The translations under genes and the position numbers were made by a program. Source: Streptomyces seoulensis (lineage in GTDB: Bacteria; Actinomycetota; Actinomycetes; Streptomycetales; Streptomycetaceae). From it: a stretch of DNA of 64,000 bases. The first letter of the stretch is position 1; each line of letters opens with the position of its first letter. The stretch covers positions 744,001 to 808,000 of the forward strand of contig CP054936.1 of NCBI GenBank assembly GCA_013364255.1, given 5' to 3'. Positions 8,051 through 16,070 of the stretch are shown here, piece after piece. The notes beneath the pieces are model-generated. The model worked only from the letters and a program-made list of their open reading frames with translations. It ran no database searches and was not told the DNA's origin.

Positions 8051-9989
8051 GACCAGCCTGACGGAGCGGCTGCTGCACACCGCCGGCGTCATCGACCGCG
8101 TCGGCAGCGTCGATCGCGGCGACACCCAGACCGACTCGCACGAACTGGAGCGCCGGCGCGGCATCACCATCCGGTCCGCGGTGGTGTCCTTCACCGTCGG
8201 CGGCGCCAAGGTCAACCTCATCGACACACCCGGCCACCCGGATTTCATCTCCGAGGTGGAAAGGGCCCTCGGGGTGCTCGACGGGGTGGTGCTCGTCGTC
8301 TCCGCCGTGGAGGGGGTGCAGGCGCAGACCCGGCTGCTGACGCGCACGCTGACGAAGCTGCGCATGCCGGTGATCGTCTTCGTCAACAAGATCGACCGGG
8401 CGGGCGCCCGCCACCGCGACCTGCTGGACGAGATCCGCTCCGAACTCAGCCCGGACGTCGTCGCGTTGACCCAGGTGGAGGGTATCGGCACCGCTCGGGC
8501 GCGAGCGACCGCCCGCGGCGTCGGGCCCGGCGATCCCGGCTTCGCCGCCGAACTCGCCGACGTCCTGGCCGAGCACGACGACGGCTTCCTGGCCCGCTAT
8601 CTGGACGACGAGACGTCCCTGGGCGCGCACGACTACGCCGAGGCACTCGCCCGGCAGGCGCGCCGGGCGCGGCTCCACCCGGTGCTGTTCGGCTCGGCGC
8701 GGACCGGCGCCGGCATCGACGCCCTGATGGACGCGATCCCCCGGTTCCTCCCGGCCGCTCCCGGTGACGCCGACGGCCCGCTCGACGGCACGGTGTTCAA
8801 GATCGAACGCGGGGGGACGGGCGAGAAGACCGCCTTCGTCCGGTTGCGCGGGGGCTCGCTCGGGCCGCGGACGAAGGTGCCCGTGTTCCGGCGCGACCGG
8901 CACGGCGTCCTCGCCGAACTGACCGGCCGGACCACGGTGGTCGAGGTGTTCGACCGGGGCTCCGCGGTGGTGGCGGCGCGGGCCCGGGCCGGGGACATCG
9001 CCAAGGTCCGGGGGCTGGGGGACGTCCGGATCGGCGACCGGCTCGGCCGCGCCGGGGAACTGGGCGGCGGGCACCTGTTCGCGCCGCCCGGTCTGGAGAG
9101 CGTGGTCCGGCCGTCCCGGCCCGACGCCCTGCCCCGGCTTCATGCCGCACTGGCGCGGTTGGCCGACGAGGACCCGTTCATCGACGTCCGCGAGGACGAC
9201 CGGGAGCGGACGATCACGGTGTCGCTCTACGGCGAGGTGCACAAGGAGGTCGTCGCGACGACGCTCGCCGAGGACTTCGGGCTGGACGTGGTGTTCGAGG
9301 ACACCCGGATCGTCTGCGTCGAACGCCCGGTCGGGGTCGGCGCGTCGGTGGAGCAGATCGACCAGCGCGGCCGAACCGTCTTCTGGGCCACGGTCGGTCT
9401 CCGGGTGGAGCCCGGGGAGCCGGGCTCGGGCGTCGTCTTCCGCCGCTCGGTGGAGCTCGGCTCGCTGCCGCGCGCCTTCCACAAGGCGATCGAGGAGACG
9501 GTCCACGCCACCCTGGAACAGGGGCTGCACGGCTGGGAGGTGCGGGACGTCCTGGTGACCCTCACCCACTCCGGATACGCCAGCCCGGTCAGCGCGGCGG
9601 GCGACTTCCGGGGGCTCACCCCGCTCGTCCTGATGAACGCGCTCGCGCAGGCCGGCACCCGGGTGTACGAGCCGGTCGCCCGGTTCGAGCTGGAGGTGCC
9701 GGATGCCTGCGCGGGCGCCGTCCTGCTGAACCTGGCGGAGTGCGGCGCCACCCCGGAGGCGGCCCGGGAGCGGGGCGGCAGCTGCCTGGTGGAGGGCACC
9801 GTACCGGTGCGCGGGGTGCGGGAGTTCGAGCAGCGGCTGCCGGGGCTGAGCCAGGGCGAGGGGGTGCTGGTCACCCGGTTCCACGGGTACCGGCCGGTGG
9901 CCGGGCCGGCGCCGAGCCGCGGGCGCACCGACCTCAATCCGCTGGACCGCGCCGCGTACCTGCTGCGCGTGTTCGGCCGCTACAGCTGA
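8004..9989 (+). CDS. Ribosomal protection GTPase, Otr(A)/Tet(M) type
   Basis: A 661-residue EF-G-like translational GTPase of the length of Otr(A). G1 is AHVDAGKTS at residue 10, switch I is RGITI, G3 is DTPGHPDF and G4 is NKID. Domains II-V follow (EF-G II near 255-330, domain IV from about 410, domain V from about 560). Proteins of this family eject tetracycline from the ribosomal A site. It is separable from EF-G by the N-terminal NIGILAHVDAGKTSLTERLL signature and by the absence of a G' insert. The TTG at 8004 is chosen because AGGGG lies 9 bases upstream; a GTG at 8013 is the alternative. The C-terminus overlaps the convergent XRE gene by 10 bases. Confidence 0.88.
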   Translation: MTSVNIGILAHVDAGKTSLTERLLHTAGVIDRVGSVDRGDTQTDSHELERRRGITIRSAVVSFTVGGAKVNLIDTPGHPDFISEVERALGVLDGVVLVVSAVEGVQAQTRLLTRTLTKLRMPVIVFVNKIDRAGARHRDLLDEIRSELSPDVVALTQVEGIGTARARATARGVGPGDPGFAAELADVLAEHDDGFLARYLDDETSLGAHDYAEALARQARRARLHPVLFGSARTGAGIDALMDAIPRFLPAAPGDADGPLDGTVFKIERGGTGEKTAFVRLRGGSLGPRTKVPVFRRDRHGVLAELTGRTTVVEVFDRGSAVVAARARAGDIAKVRGLGDVRIGDRLGRAGELGGGHLFAPPGLESVVRPSRPDALPRLHAALARLADEDPFIDVREDDRERTITVSLYGEVHKEVVATTLAEDFGLDVVFEDTRIVCVERPVGVGASVEQIDQRGRTVFWATVGLRVEPGEPGSGVVFRRSVELGSLPRAFHKAIEETVHATLEQGLHGWEVRDVLVTLTHSGYASPVSAAGDFRGLTPLVLMNALAQAGTRVYEPVARFELEVPDACAGAVLLNLAECGATPEAARERGGSCLVEGTVPVRGVREFEQRLPGLSQGEGVLVTRFHGYRPVAGPAPSRGRTDLNPLDRAAYLLRVFGRYS

Positions 9990-10876
9990 GGCGTGGGCGC
10001 CGGCCGGGAGCCCGGTGGGCCGGGCTCCCGGCCGGTGGGGCCGGCCATCTCCTGGGTGCCGAGGACGATGAGCAGGGCGAGGCGTTCGGCGTCCTCGGTG
10101 CCGGGTTCGGCCGTGTACACCATGATCCGCAGGTCGCTGCCCGCCACGGTGAGGATGTCGCAGTCCAGCGCCACCGGCCCGACCCTTGGATGGTCGATCG
10201 TCTTGCGCGCGGCCTCGTGCCGGCCGGCGGCGCCCGTGTCCCACAGCTGGGCGAACCGCTCGCTGCCCGTGCGCAGTTCGGTGATCAGGCGGTGCAGCCG
10301 GCGGTCGGCCGGGTAGCGTTCGGCGGCCGTGCGCAGGTCGGCGACGAGCGCGGCCTCGTGGTCGCGCTGCGCGCGCGGGCTGCGCCGGACCCCGATCCCC
10401 GGGCCGAGGAAGTGGCGCCACACGCCGTTGCGTTCGTTGCCGCGCCGGTCGGACGGGTCGCCCATCAGGGCCGCGTAGGGCGCGTTGGCCAGGAGCAGGG
10501 TCCAGGTCGCGTCGAAGACCGCGACGGGCGTACCGGTCAGCCGGTCCAGCACCCGCTGGACGCTCGGGGTGATGTACTCCGGCACCGTCCGCGGGCCCGG
10601 CGGCACCAGGCCGGCCAGCCGGAACAGGTGTCCGCGCTCCTCCCACGACAGCCGCAGCGCGCGGGCCAGCGCCTCGACGACCTGGGGCGAGGGGTTGGTG
10701 GCACGGCCCTGTTCGAGCCGGGTGACGTAGTCGACGGAGATCCCGGCCAGCATGGCCAGCTCCTCGCGGCGCAGCCCGGCCGCGCGCCGCTGCCCGCCCG
10801 TCGGCAGCCCCGCCGCCTCGGGCGGGACCCGGTCGCGCCAGCGGCGCACCGCTTTTCCGAACTCCGCCGTCGCCAT
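9980..10876 (-). CDS. XRE-family regulator with MmyB-like ligand domain
   Basis: A 298-residue transcription factor. Residues 5-85 form an HTH_XRE domain (LRREELAMLAGISVDYVTRLEQG), and residues about 105-275 the MmyB-like C-terminal domain (PVAVFDATWTLLLANAPYAALMGD...), a PAS-like sensor common in actinobacteria. It is divergent from the short-chain dehydrogenase gene with a 101-base gap. In Streptomyces this pairing often means that the regulator represses the neighbouring oxidoreductase. Start ATG at 10876 matches the usual MATAEFGKAVRRWRD beginning of the family. Confidence 0.88.
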   Translation of the reverse strand: MATAEFGKAVRRWRDRVPPEAAGLPTGGQRRAAGLRREELAMLAGISVDYVTRLEQGRATNPSPQVVEALARALRLSWEERGHLFRLAGLVPPGPRTVPEYITPSVQRVLDRLTGTPVAVFDATWTLLLANAPYAALMGDPSDRRGNERNGVWRHFLGPGIGVRRSPRAQRDHEAALVADLRTAAERYPADRRLHRLITELRTGSERFAQLWDTGAAGRHEAARKTIDHPRVGPVALDCDILTVAGSDLRIMVYTAEPGTEDAERLALLIVLGTQEMAGPTGREPGPPGSRPAPTPQL

Positions 10877-10977
10877 GCGACCAGTGTGCCGCGCCGGCCG
10901 GGCGCGTGCCTGGTACCGCTGGTCCCAGGAAGGCGGGACATCTGGCTGCGCGGCCGGGCGGGACGGATCGTGAAGGC

Positions 10978-11691
10978 ATGACGACCACACTCATCACCGG
11001 AGCGAACAAGGGTCTCGGCTTCGAGACCGCCCGCCGTCTGATCGCCGCGGGTCACACCGTCTACCTCGGCAGCAGGGACGAGGCCCGGGGCCGGGCCGCC
11101 GCCGAGCGGCTGGGCGAGCGGGCCCGGGCCGTGCGGCTCGACGTCACCGACGACGCGTCCGTCGCGGCGGCGGTGCGGACGGTCGAGGCCGGCGGCGGTC
11201 TCGACGTGCTGGTCAACAACGCCGGCATCGAGGCGCGCGGCCCGCACAACGAGGTGGCCGGCGCGGCGGACCTCACGGCCGACGCGATGCGGACGGTCTT
11301 CGAGACCAATGTGTTCGGCACGGTCCGCGTCACCCACGCCTTCCTGCCGCTGCTGCGGCGGTCCGCGGCGCCGGTCGTGGTCAACGTGAGCAGCGGCCTG
11401 GCCTCGCTGACCCACATGTCCGAGCCGGGTCACCCCGGTTCGGCCTACCCGGGCGTCGCGTACCCGGCCTCCAAGACCGCCGTCAACATGATCACCGTGC
11501 AGTACGCGAAGGCGCTGCCCGAGCTGCGCGTCAACGCGGTGGAGCCCGGTTTCACCAAGACGGACCTGAACGGGAACACCGGTACCCAGACGGTGGAGGA
11601 GGGCGCCGAGATCATCGTCCGCATGGCCCAGGTCGGCCAGGACGGCCCCACCGGCGGGTACTTCGACCTGGCGGGGCCGCTGCCCTGGTGA
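10978..11691 (+). CDS. Short-chain dehydrogenase/reductase
   Basis: A 237-residue classical SDR. The cofactor motif is TGANKGLG (residues 7-14), the NNAG motif is VNNAGIE near 80, the catalytic Ser is in NVSSGLA near 137, and the Tyr-x3-Lys pair is in AYPASKTA near 163. An Arg in GSRDEARGRAA after strand 2 suggests NADP(H) preference. It resembles carbonyl reductases of the CBR1/SDR21-like group. It is transcribed away from an MmyB-like regulator that probably controls it. Confidence 0.88.
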   Translation: MTTTLITGANKGLGFETARRLIAAGHTVYLGSRDEARGRAAAERLGERARAVRLDVTDDASVAAAVRTVEAGGGLDVLVNNAGIEARGPHNEVAGAADLTADAMRTVFETNVFGTVRVTHAFLPLLRRSAAPVVVNVSSGLASLTHMSEPGHPGSAYPGVAYPASKTAVNMITVQYAKALPELRVNAVEPGFTKTDLNGNTGTQTVEEGAEIIVRMAQVGQDGPTGGYFDLAGPLPW

Positions 11692-11717
11692 ACCGGCGGC
11701 GGGATCCGTCGGACGGA

Positions 11718-11825
11718 GTCCGGCCCGCGGGGTCCGGCCCGCGGGGTCCGGCCGACGGGGGCCGGCCGACGGGGTCCGGCCGACGGGGGCCGGCCGACGG
11801 GGTCCGGCCGGCGGGGTCCGACCGG
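11718..11825. repeat. GC-rich tandem repeat, unit about 14 bp
   Basis: Seven or eight degenerate units of the type GTCCGGCCGACGGG lie head to tail between the dehydrogenase stop and the photolyase stop. They occupy almost the whole gap between these convergent genes. Confidence 0.7.
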
Positions 11826-11842
11826 CCGGTCAGGGCGGCCGG

Positions 11843-13351
11843 TCAGGGCGTCCGCCGGTCCCAGCGGCGGTCGGCGGCCAGCACGTCGTCGAGGTCGCCG
11901 AGCCGGTCCAGGCCCTGCACCGCGCGGGCGGTGCGCCGGTTGGCGGCGAGCAGGGCCCGGTGGCGGTGGGCGAAGGACCAGTAGCCGGTGGTGTACGGGC
12001 AGGCCCGCTCGCCGGTCCGGTCGCCGGGCCGGTAGGCGCAGCCGTCGCACAGGTCGCTCATCCGGTGGATGTAGGCGCCGCCCGAGGTGTACGGCTTGGT
12101 GGTCATCCGGCCGCCGTCGGCGTACTGGGACATGCCGGTGACGTTGGGCAGCATCACCCAGTCGTAGCCGTCGACGAAGCAGCGGTGGAACCAGTCGGTC
12201 ACCTGGCGCGGGTCCCAGCCGCGCTGCAAGGCGTGGCTGCCGAGGACCATCAGGCGCGGGATGTGGTGGGTCCAGCCGGTGTCGCGCACCTGGGCGAGGA
12301 CGGTGGCCAGGCAGCGGGCGGTGACGGCGTCGGCGTCGAGTTCGAGGAACCAGTCGGGCAGCGGTGCGCGGTGGTCCAGGGCGTTGCCGTCGCGGTAGTC
12401 CTCGCCGAAGTACCAGTACAGCTGCCACACGTACTCGCGCCAGCCCGCGACCTGTCGGACGAAGCCCTCGACGCTGTTGACGGGCGCCCGGCCGGCCCGC
12501 CAGACGTCCTCGGCCGCGGCGACCACCTCGGCCGGATCGAGCAGGCCCAGGTTGAGGGAGGAGGAGAGCAGGCTGTGGTGCAGCACCGGGTCGGCGGCGA
12601 GCATGGCGTCCTCGTACGGCCCGAATCCGGCGAGCCGGTGCTCGGTGAACCGGCGCAGCGCGGCCAGGGCCTCGCGACGGGAGGCGGGGAAGCGGCGCGG
12701 TCCGTCCCGGCCGACGAAGCGGATGCCGTCCTCACGTTCCCAGCGGTCCAGGTCGGCGCGGACCTCGGCGTCGATGTCGTCCTCGCGGGGCCGGTAGGGC
12801 TTGGGCGCGTCGAGGGTGCGCTCGCCTCTCGGCGGGGGTTCGCGGTTGGCGTGGTCGTGGTTCCAGCGGCCGCCGGCCGGGCTGTCGCCGTCCATGAGCA
12901 GGTCCAGCTCGCGACGCACCCAGTGGTAGAAGTCCTCCTGCCGCAGCCGTGCCGCGCCGTCGTGTCCGTCGGCCCAGGCGCGGAAGGCGTCGTGCGGCAG
13001 CAGGAACCCGCGCGCGGGCAGCACCCGTACCCGGTCCAGGGAGCGGACCAGGCGCAGGGCGGCCCGTGAGGTGGGGTGGCACACCGTCACCGCGGTGCCG
13101 CCGACGGCCTCCCGCAGCCCCTCGCGGTAGGTCTCGGCGCGGACGTGACGGACCCGGTCGCCGAGTTCGGCGGCCCGGTGGCGCATGGCGGACAGCAGCA
13201 GATGGGCCTTGGCCCGGTGGAAGCGGCGCCGCCGGAACACCGAGCGGGCCTCGATCATGACCACCGGGGCGTCGCGGGCGGGGCCTTGGTCGCCAGGGGC
13301 GAGGAAGTGCGGGCCGAGCTGGTCACCGAAGAGCCAGTGCGGATCGCCCAT
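11843..13351 (-). CDS. Iron-sulfur bacterial cryptochrome/photolyase (FeS-BCP, PhrB type)
   Basis: A 502-residue member of the photolyase-related FeS-BCP family, which repairs (6-4) photoproducts using FAD, a ribolumazine antenna and a [4Fe-4S] cluster. N-terminal DPHWLFGDQLGP is the Rossmann antenna domain; the C-terminal half has the FAD-binding helices (VEGFVRQVAGWREYVW, HHIPRLMVLGS, WVMLPNVTGMSQYADGG). CDGCAY and ERACPY near residues 435-455 supply cluster cysteines. The start is set at ATG 13351, preceded by GGGGGTG; a longer reading frame runs through the upstream minisatellite but lacks protein-like composition. Confidence 0.87.
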   Translation of the reverse strand: MGDPHWLFGDQLGPHFLAPGDQGPARDAPVVMIEARSVFRRRRFHRAKAHLLLSAMRHRAAELGDRVRHVRAETYREGLREAVGGTAVTVCHPTSRAALRLVRSLDRVRVLPARGFLLPHDAFRAWADGHDGAARLRQEDFYHWVRRELDLLMDGDSPAGGRWNHDHANREPPPRGERTLDAPKPYRPREDDIDAEVRADLDRWEREDGIRFVGRDGPRRFPASRREALAALRRFTEHRLAGFGPYEDAMLAADPVLHHSLLSSSLNLGLLDPAEVVAAAEDVWRAGRAPVNSVEGFVRQVAGWREYVWQLYWYFGEDYRDGNALDHRAPLPDWFLELDADAVTARCLATVLAQVRDTGWTHHIPRLMVLGSHALQRGWDPRQVTDWFHRCFVDGYDWVMLPNVTGMSQYADGGRMTTKPYTSGGAYIHRMSDLCDGCAYRPGDRTGERACPYTTGYWSFAHRHRALLAANRRTARAVQGLDRLGDLDDVLAADRRWDRRTP

Positions 13352-14043
13352 GATCACCCCCGCCCGCCGCGGTCGCGACGGGAGCCGGCGACCGGGGCGG
13401 GGCAGCCGGGTGCGACGCGGTCGGGCGCGGGGCGATCCGGCGCGGCGCGACCGGGTGCGGGGCGATCCGGCGCGGCGCGGTCGGCTGCGGTGCGACCCGG
13501 CGCGGCGTGATCGGGCGCGGCGCGGCCGGGTGCGGTACGACCCGGTGCGGCGCGGCCGGGTGCGGTGCGACCCGGCGCGGCGCGATCCGGCACGTCGCGA
13601 CCGGGCACGTCGCGACCCGGCACGGCGCGACCCCGCACGGCGCGACCCGGCGCGGTGCGGTCGGCTGCGGTGCGGTCGGTGCCGGGTGGCTTCCATGGCT
13701 CGTACGGCACCAGTTCGTCGGCACCGGCCGATCCGGCCGTCTCGTCGGCACTGGGCGTTCCGGCCGACCCGCCTCCTCCGGGCGTCCCCTCGCCGCCTGC
13801 CGTCAGGCCCATCTCGTCGTCCCCGGCCGCTTCGGCCGTCTCGTCCGCCACGGGCACCGTCCCCGTCCTCGCTCGGGCGCGGTCGCGCCGCGCCGTTCCG
13901 TACCGCTGCCCCTCTACGGTGCTGGTCGCGGGCCCGGGCGCGCGCGGGCGCGGGGCGATCGGGTGACGCCGCGCCGGAGGGGTCGTCCGGACGAGCGGTC
14001 CGCCCCGGTGGTTGGCGGCGGCGTCTCGGGGCACCTGTCGGCC
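13352..14043. other. Long non-coding gap containing a minisatellite
   Basis: Nearly 700 bases between the divergent photolyase and patatin genes. Open frames on both strands are uninterrupted only because of the repeat composition (Ala/Arg/Pro/Gly runs). Any promoter for either gene must lie here. I find no credible gene. Confidence 0.5.
13400..13690. repeat. 15-bp minisatellite, close to 20 degenerate copies
   Basis: Units resembling GCGCGGCGCGAYCCG recur with a 15-base period, alternating CGATCCGG, CGACCGGG and CGGTCGGC variants. Because 15 is a multiple of three, all six frames stay open and translate as repeats such as PGRAA or SRRAG. That explains the long spurious frames here. Confidence 0.8.
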
Positions 14044-14919
14044 ATGGAGGACAGCCGGCCCGCCCACGCACCGACCCGAGCCTTCGTCCTGGGCGGCGGG
14101 GGCGCTCTGGGCGCCCATGAAGTCGGCATGCTCAAGGCGCTCTTCGCCGCGGGCGTGCACCCGGACCTCGTCGTGGGCACCTCCGTCGGCGCGATCAACG
14201 GCGCCGCCGTGGCCGCCGACCCGTCGCGGGCGTCGGTGGCCCGCCTCGCCGACCTGTGGACCGGCCTCGGACGCGCCGGCGTGTTCTCCGGGTCGCTGCT
14301 CGGGCGGCTGAGCACCGCCGTGCGCAGCGGCACGCACCTGTACCAGCCCGCCCCGCTGCGCGAGCTGCTCTCCACCCACCTCCCGGTGACCCGCATCGAC
14401 GCGCTGGCCCTGCCGTTCCAGTGCGTGGCGGCGAACGTCGAACGGGCCGCCGAGCACTGGTTCACCGCCGGGCCGCTGGTGGACGCCGTGCTCGCCTCGT
14501 GCGCGGTGCCCGGGCTGCTGCCGCCGATCCGGCTCGACGGCGAGCACTTCGTCGACGGCGGTCTGGTCAACAGCATCCCCGTCGGCCGCGCGGTGGACCT
14601 CGGCGCGCGAGAGGTCTACGTCCTCCAGGTCGGCCGCGTGGAACGGCCCCTCACCCCGCCGCGGGCGCCCTGGCAGGTGGCCCTGGTGGCGTTCGAGATC
14701 GCCCGCAGACACCGCTTCGCCCGCGACATGGCGGACCTGCCGCCCGGCGTCACGGTCCACGTGCTGCCCTCCGGCTCGGACCCCGAGGACGGCACGTCCG
14801 GCCTGCGCCAGCTGCGCCACCGCACCTTCGACCGGACCGCCGAGCGCATCGAGCGGGCCTACGCGGCGTCCTCCCGCTACCTGGAGACCGCCCTCGGCGC
14901 ACCCGACAGCACGCCATGA
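14044..14919 (+). CDS. Patatin-like phospholipase
   Basis: A 291-residue patatin-domain hydrolase. The oxyanion glycine loop is LGGGGALGAHEVG near residue 17, the nucleophile is in GTSVGA (GxSxG) near 43, and the dyad aspartate is in FVDGGLVNSIP near 170. RssA-like bacterial members hydrolyse phospholipids or lipid esters. It overlaps the next gene by ATGA, so the two are translationally coupled and probably act on the same lipid substrates. No strong ribosome site precedes the ATG, so the start is somewhat uncertain. Confidence 0.85.
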   Translation: MEDSRPAHAPTRAFVLGGGGALGAHEVGMLKALFAAGVHPDLVVGTSVGAINGAAVAADPSRASVARLADLWTGLGRAGVFSGSLLGRLSTAVRSGTHLYQPAPLRELLSTHLPVTRIDALALPFQCVAANVERAAEHWFTAGPLVDAVLASCAVPGLLPPIRLDGEHFVDGGLVNSIPVGRAVDLGAREVYVLQVGRVERPLTPPRAPWQVALVAFEIARRHRFARDMADLPPGVTVHVLPSGSDPEDGTSGLRQLRHRTFDRTAERIERAYAASSRYLETALGAPDSTP

Positions 14920-15977
14920 CCGGCGGTGGTGCGCACCGCGGACGCCTGGCGCGGCTGACCGGCCCCGTGGCCACCGGGCTGCGCCGCACCGCCACCACCG
15001 CGCTGCTGCTCGCCCTCGTTCCCGTGACGGCCGTACTGCTCGTCGCCGCGGCCCTGCTGTGCGCGCCGGTCTCGCTCGTCACCCGCGGTCCGTGGCGGCC
15101 GGTGCGGATCGCCGCCTTCGCCCTGCTGTACCTGCTGGTCGATCTGGCCGGGCTGGTGGCCGCCGGGGCGCTGTGGGCGCGCCGGCTGCCGGAGCGGCGG
15201 GACCGTGCGCGGCGGCACACGGCGGACGCGTTCGCCCTGCTGGAGCGGCTGCTGCGGCTGCTGCGCGGGGCCGGCGAGTGGATCTTCCGGCTGCGGGTGG
15301 AGGTGACGCCCGCGCCGTCGCCCGCCTGCGGGCGTGCGCCGGCGCCCGTTCTGGTCTTCGTACGGCACGCCGGGGTCGGCGACTCCTTCCTGCTGCTCCA
15401 GACGCTGCTCGGCCGGGCCGGACTGCGCCCCCACACCGTCCTGAAGCGGACGCTGCGCGCCGATCCCGCTCTCGACGTCCTGGTGGGGCGGGTCCCGCAT
15501 TGTTTCCTGCCGACCGTCGGCGGCCGGTCCGAGGACGCGATCGGGGACCTGGCGGCCGGACTCGGCCCGGGCGACGCCCTGGTGATCTTCCCGGAGGGCG
15601 GCAACTTCACCCCGCGCCGCCGCCGGCGCGCGATCGCCTCGCTGCGCCGCCGGGGGCTGCGGCGCCGGGCGTCCCGCGCGGAACGGATGCGCCACGTCCT
15701 GCCGCCGCGGGACGGCGGGGCCCTCGCCGCGATCGCCGCCGCGCCCACGGCCGACGTGATCTTCGTCGCCCACACCGGCCTCGACGTCGTCCATTCGGCG
15801 CGCACCGTCTGGAGCGGGCTGCCGCTCCGGGAGGGTGTGCGGGCGCACTGGTGGCGTGTGCCCGCGAGCCGGGTGCCGCAGGGCGAGGACGCCCGCAGCG
15901 AGTGGCTGCTCGGCCAGTGGACCCGTCTCGACCGGTGGGTCGCCGACCACGCGAGCCCGGACGCCACGCACGCCTGA
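14916..15977 (+). CDS. PlsC-type 1-acyl-glycerol-3-phosphate acyltransferase-like membrane protein
   Basis: A 353-residue protein with two N-terminal membrane helices (about residues 28-52 and 65-87) followed by an acyltransferase domain. The H-x4-D motif is RHAGVGDS near residue 150 and the FPEGG motif, normally binding the phosphate of the acceptor, is near 228. The C-terminal half is arginine-rich. The four-base overlap with the patatin gene suggests a lipid-remodelling pair: one removes and the other adds acyl chains. The acceptor is not identifiable. Confidence 0.82.
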   Translation: MTGGGAHRGRLARLTGPVATGLRRTATTALLLALVPVTAVLLVAAALLCAPVSLVTRGPWRPVRIAAFALLYLLVDLAGLVAAGALWARRLPERRDRARRHTADAFALLERLLRLLRGAGEWIFRLRVEVTPAPSPACGRAPAPVLVFVRHAGVGDSFLLLQTLLGRAGLRPHTVLKRTLRADPALDVLVGRVPHCFLPTVGGRSEDAIGDLAAGLGPGDALVIFPEGGNFTPRRRRRAIASLRRRGLRRRASRAERMRHVLPPRDGGALAAIAAAPTADVIFVAHTGLDVVHSARTVWSGLPLREGVRAHWWRVPASRVPQGEDARSEWLLGQWTRLDRWVADHASPDATHA

Positions 15978-15998
15978 GGTCCGGCGACCCACCCATGA

Positions 15999-16048
15999 AT
16001 ACCCCCGGGGGTACCCGTGTTACGGTGACACACATACCCCCGGGGGTA
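15999..16048 (+). promoter_or_regulatory. Two CsoR/CstR-type operators
   Basis: ATACCCCCGGGGGTA occurs twice, at 15999-16013 and 16034-16048, with centres 35 bases apart, just before the MBL-rhodanese gene. GC-rich palindromes flanked by ATA/TAT are the known binding sites of CsoR-family tetramers. Given the sulfur-handling genes downstream, a persulfide-sensing CstR is more likely than a copper-sensing CsoR. No CsoR-family gene is present in this window. Confidence 0.78.
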
Positions 16049-16070
16049 ATTTACGGAAGGGAGCGTCTCC

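Noticed and set aside
7971..11009. A 1012-codon minus-strand open frame across the ribosomal protection and XRE genes
   Set aside because: It lies antisense to the Otr(A)-like gene and continues out of frame through the XRE gene. The composition is that of GC-rich shadow frames.
13352..14071. N-terminal extension of the photolyase (SRRAG repeats)
   Set aside because: It is produced by the 15-base minisatellite, which is open in every frame. No photolyase has such an extension and no ribosome site is present.
13352..14820. A 488-codon minus-strand frame with PGRAA repeats
   Set aside because: Half of it is antisense to the patatin gene and the rest is the minisatellite. The repeat protein has no start signal of its own.
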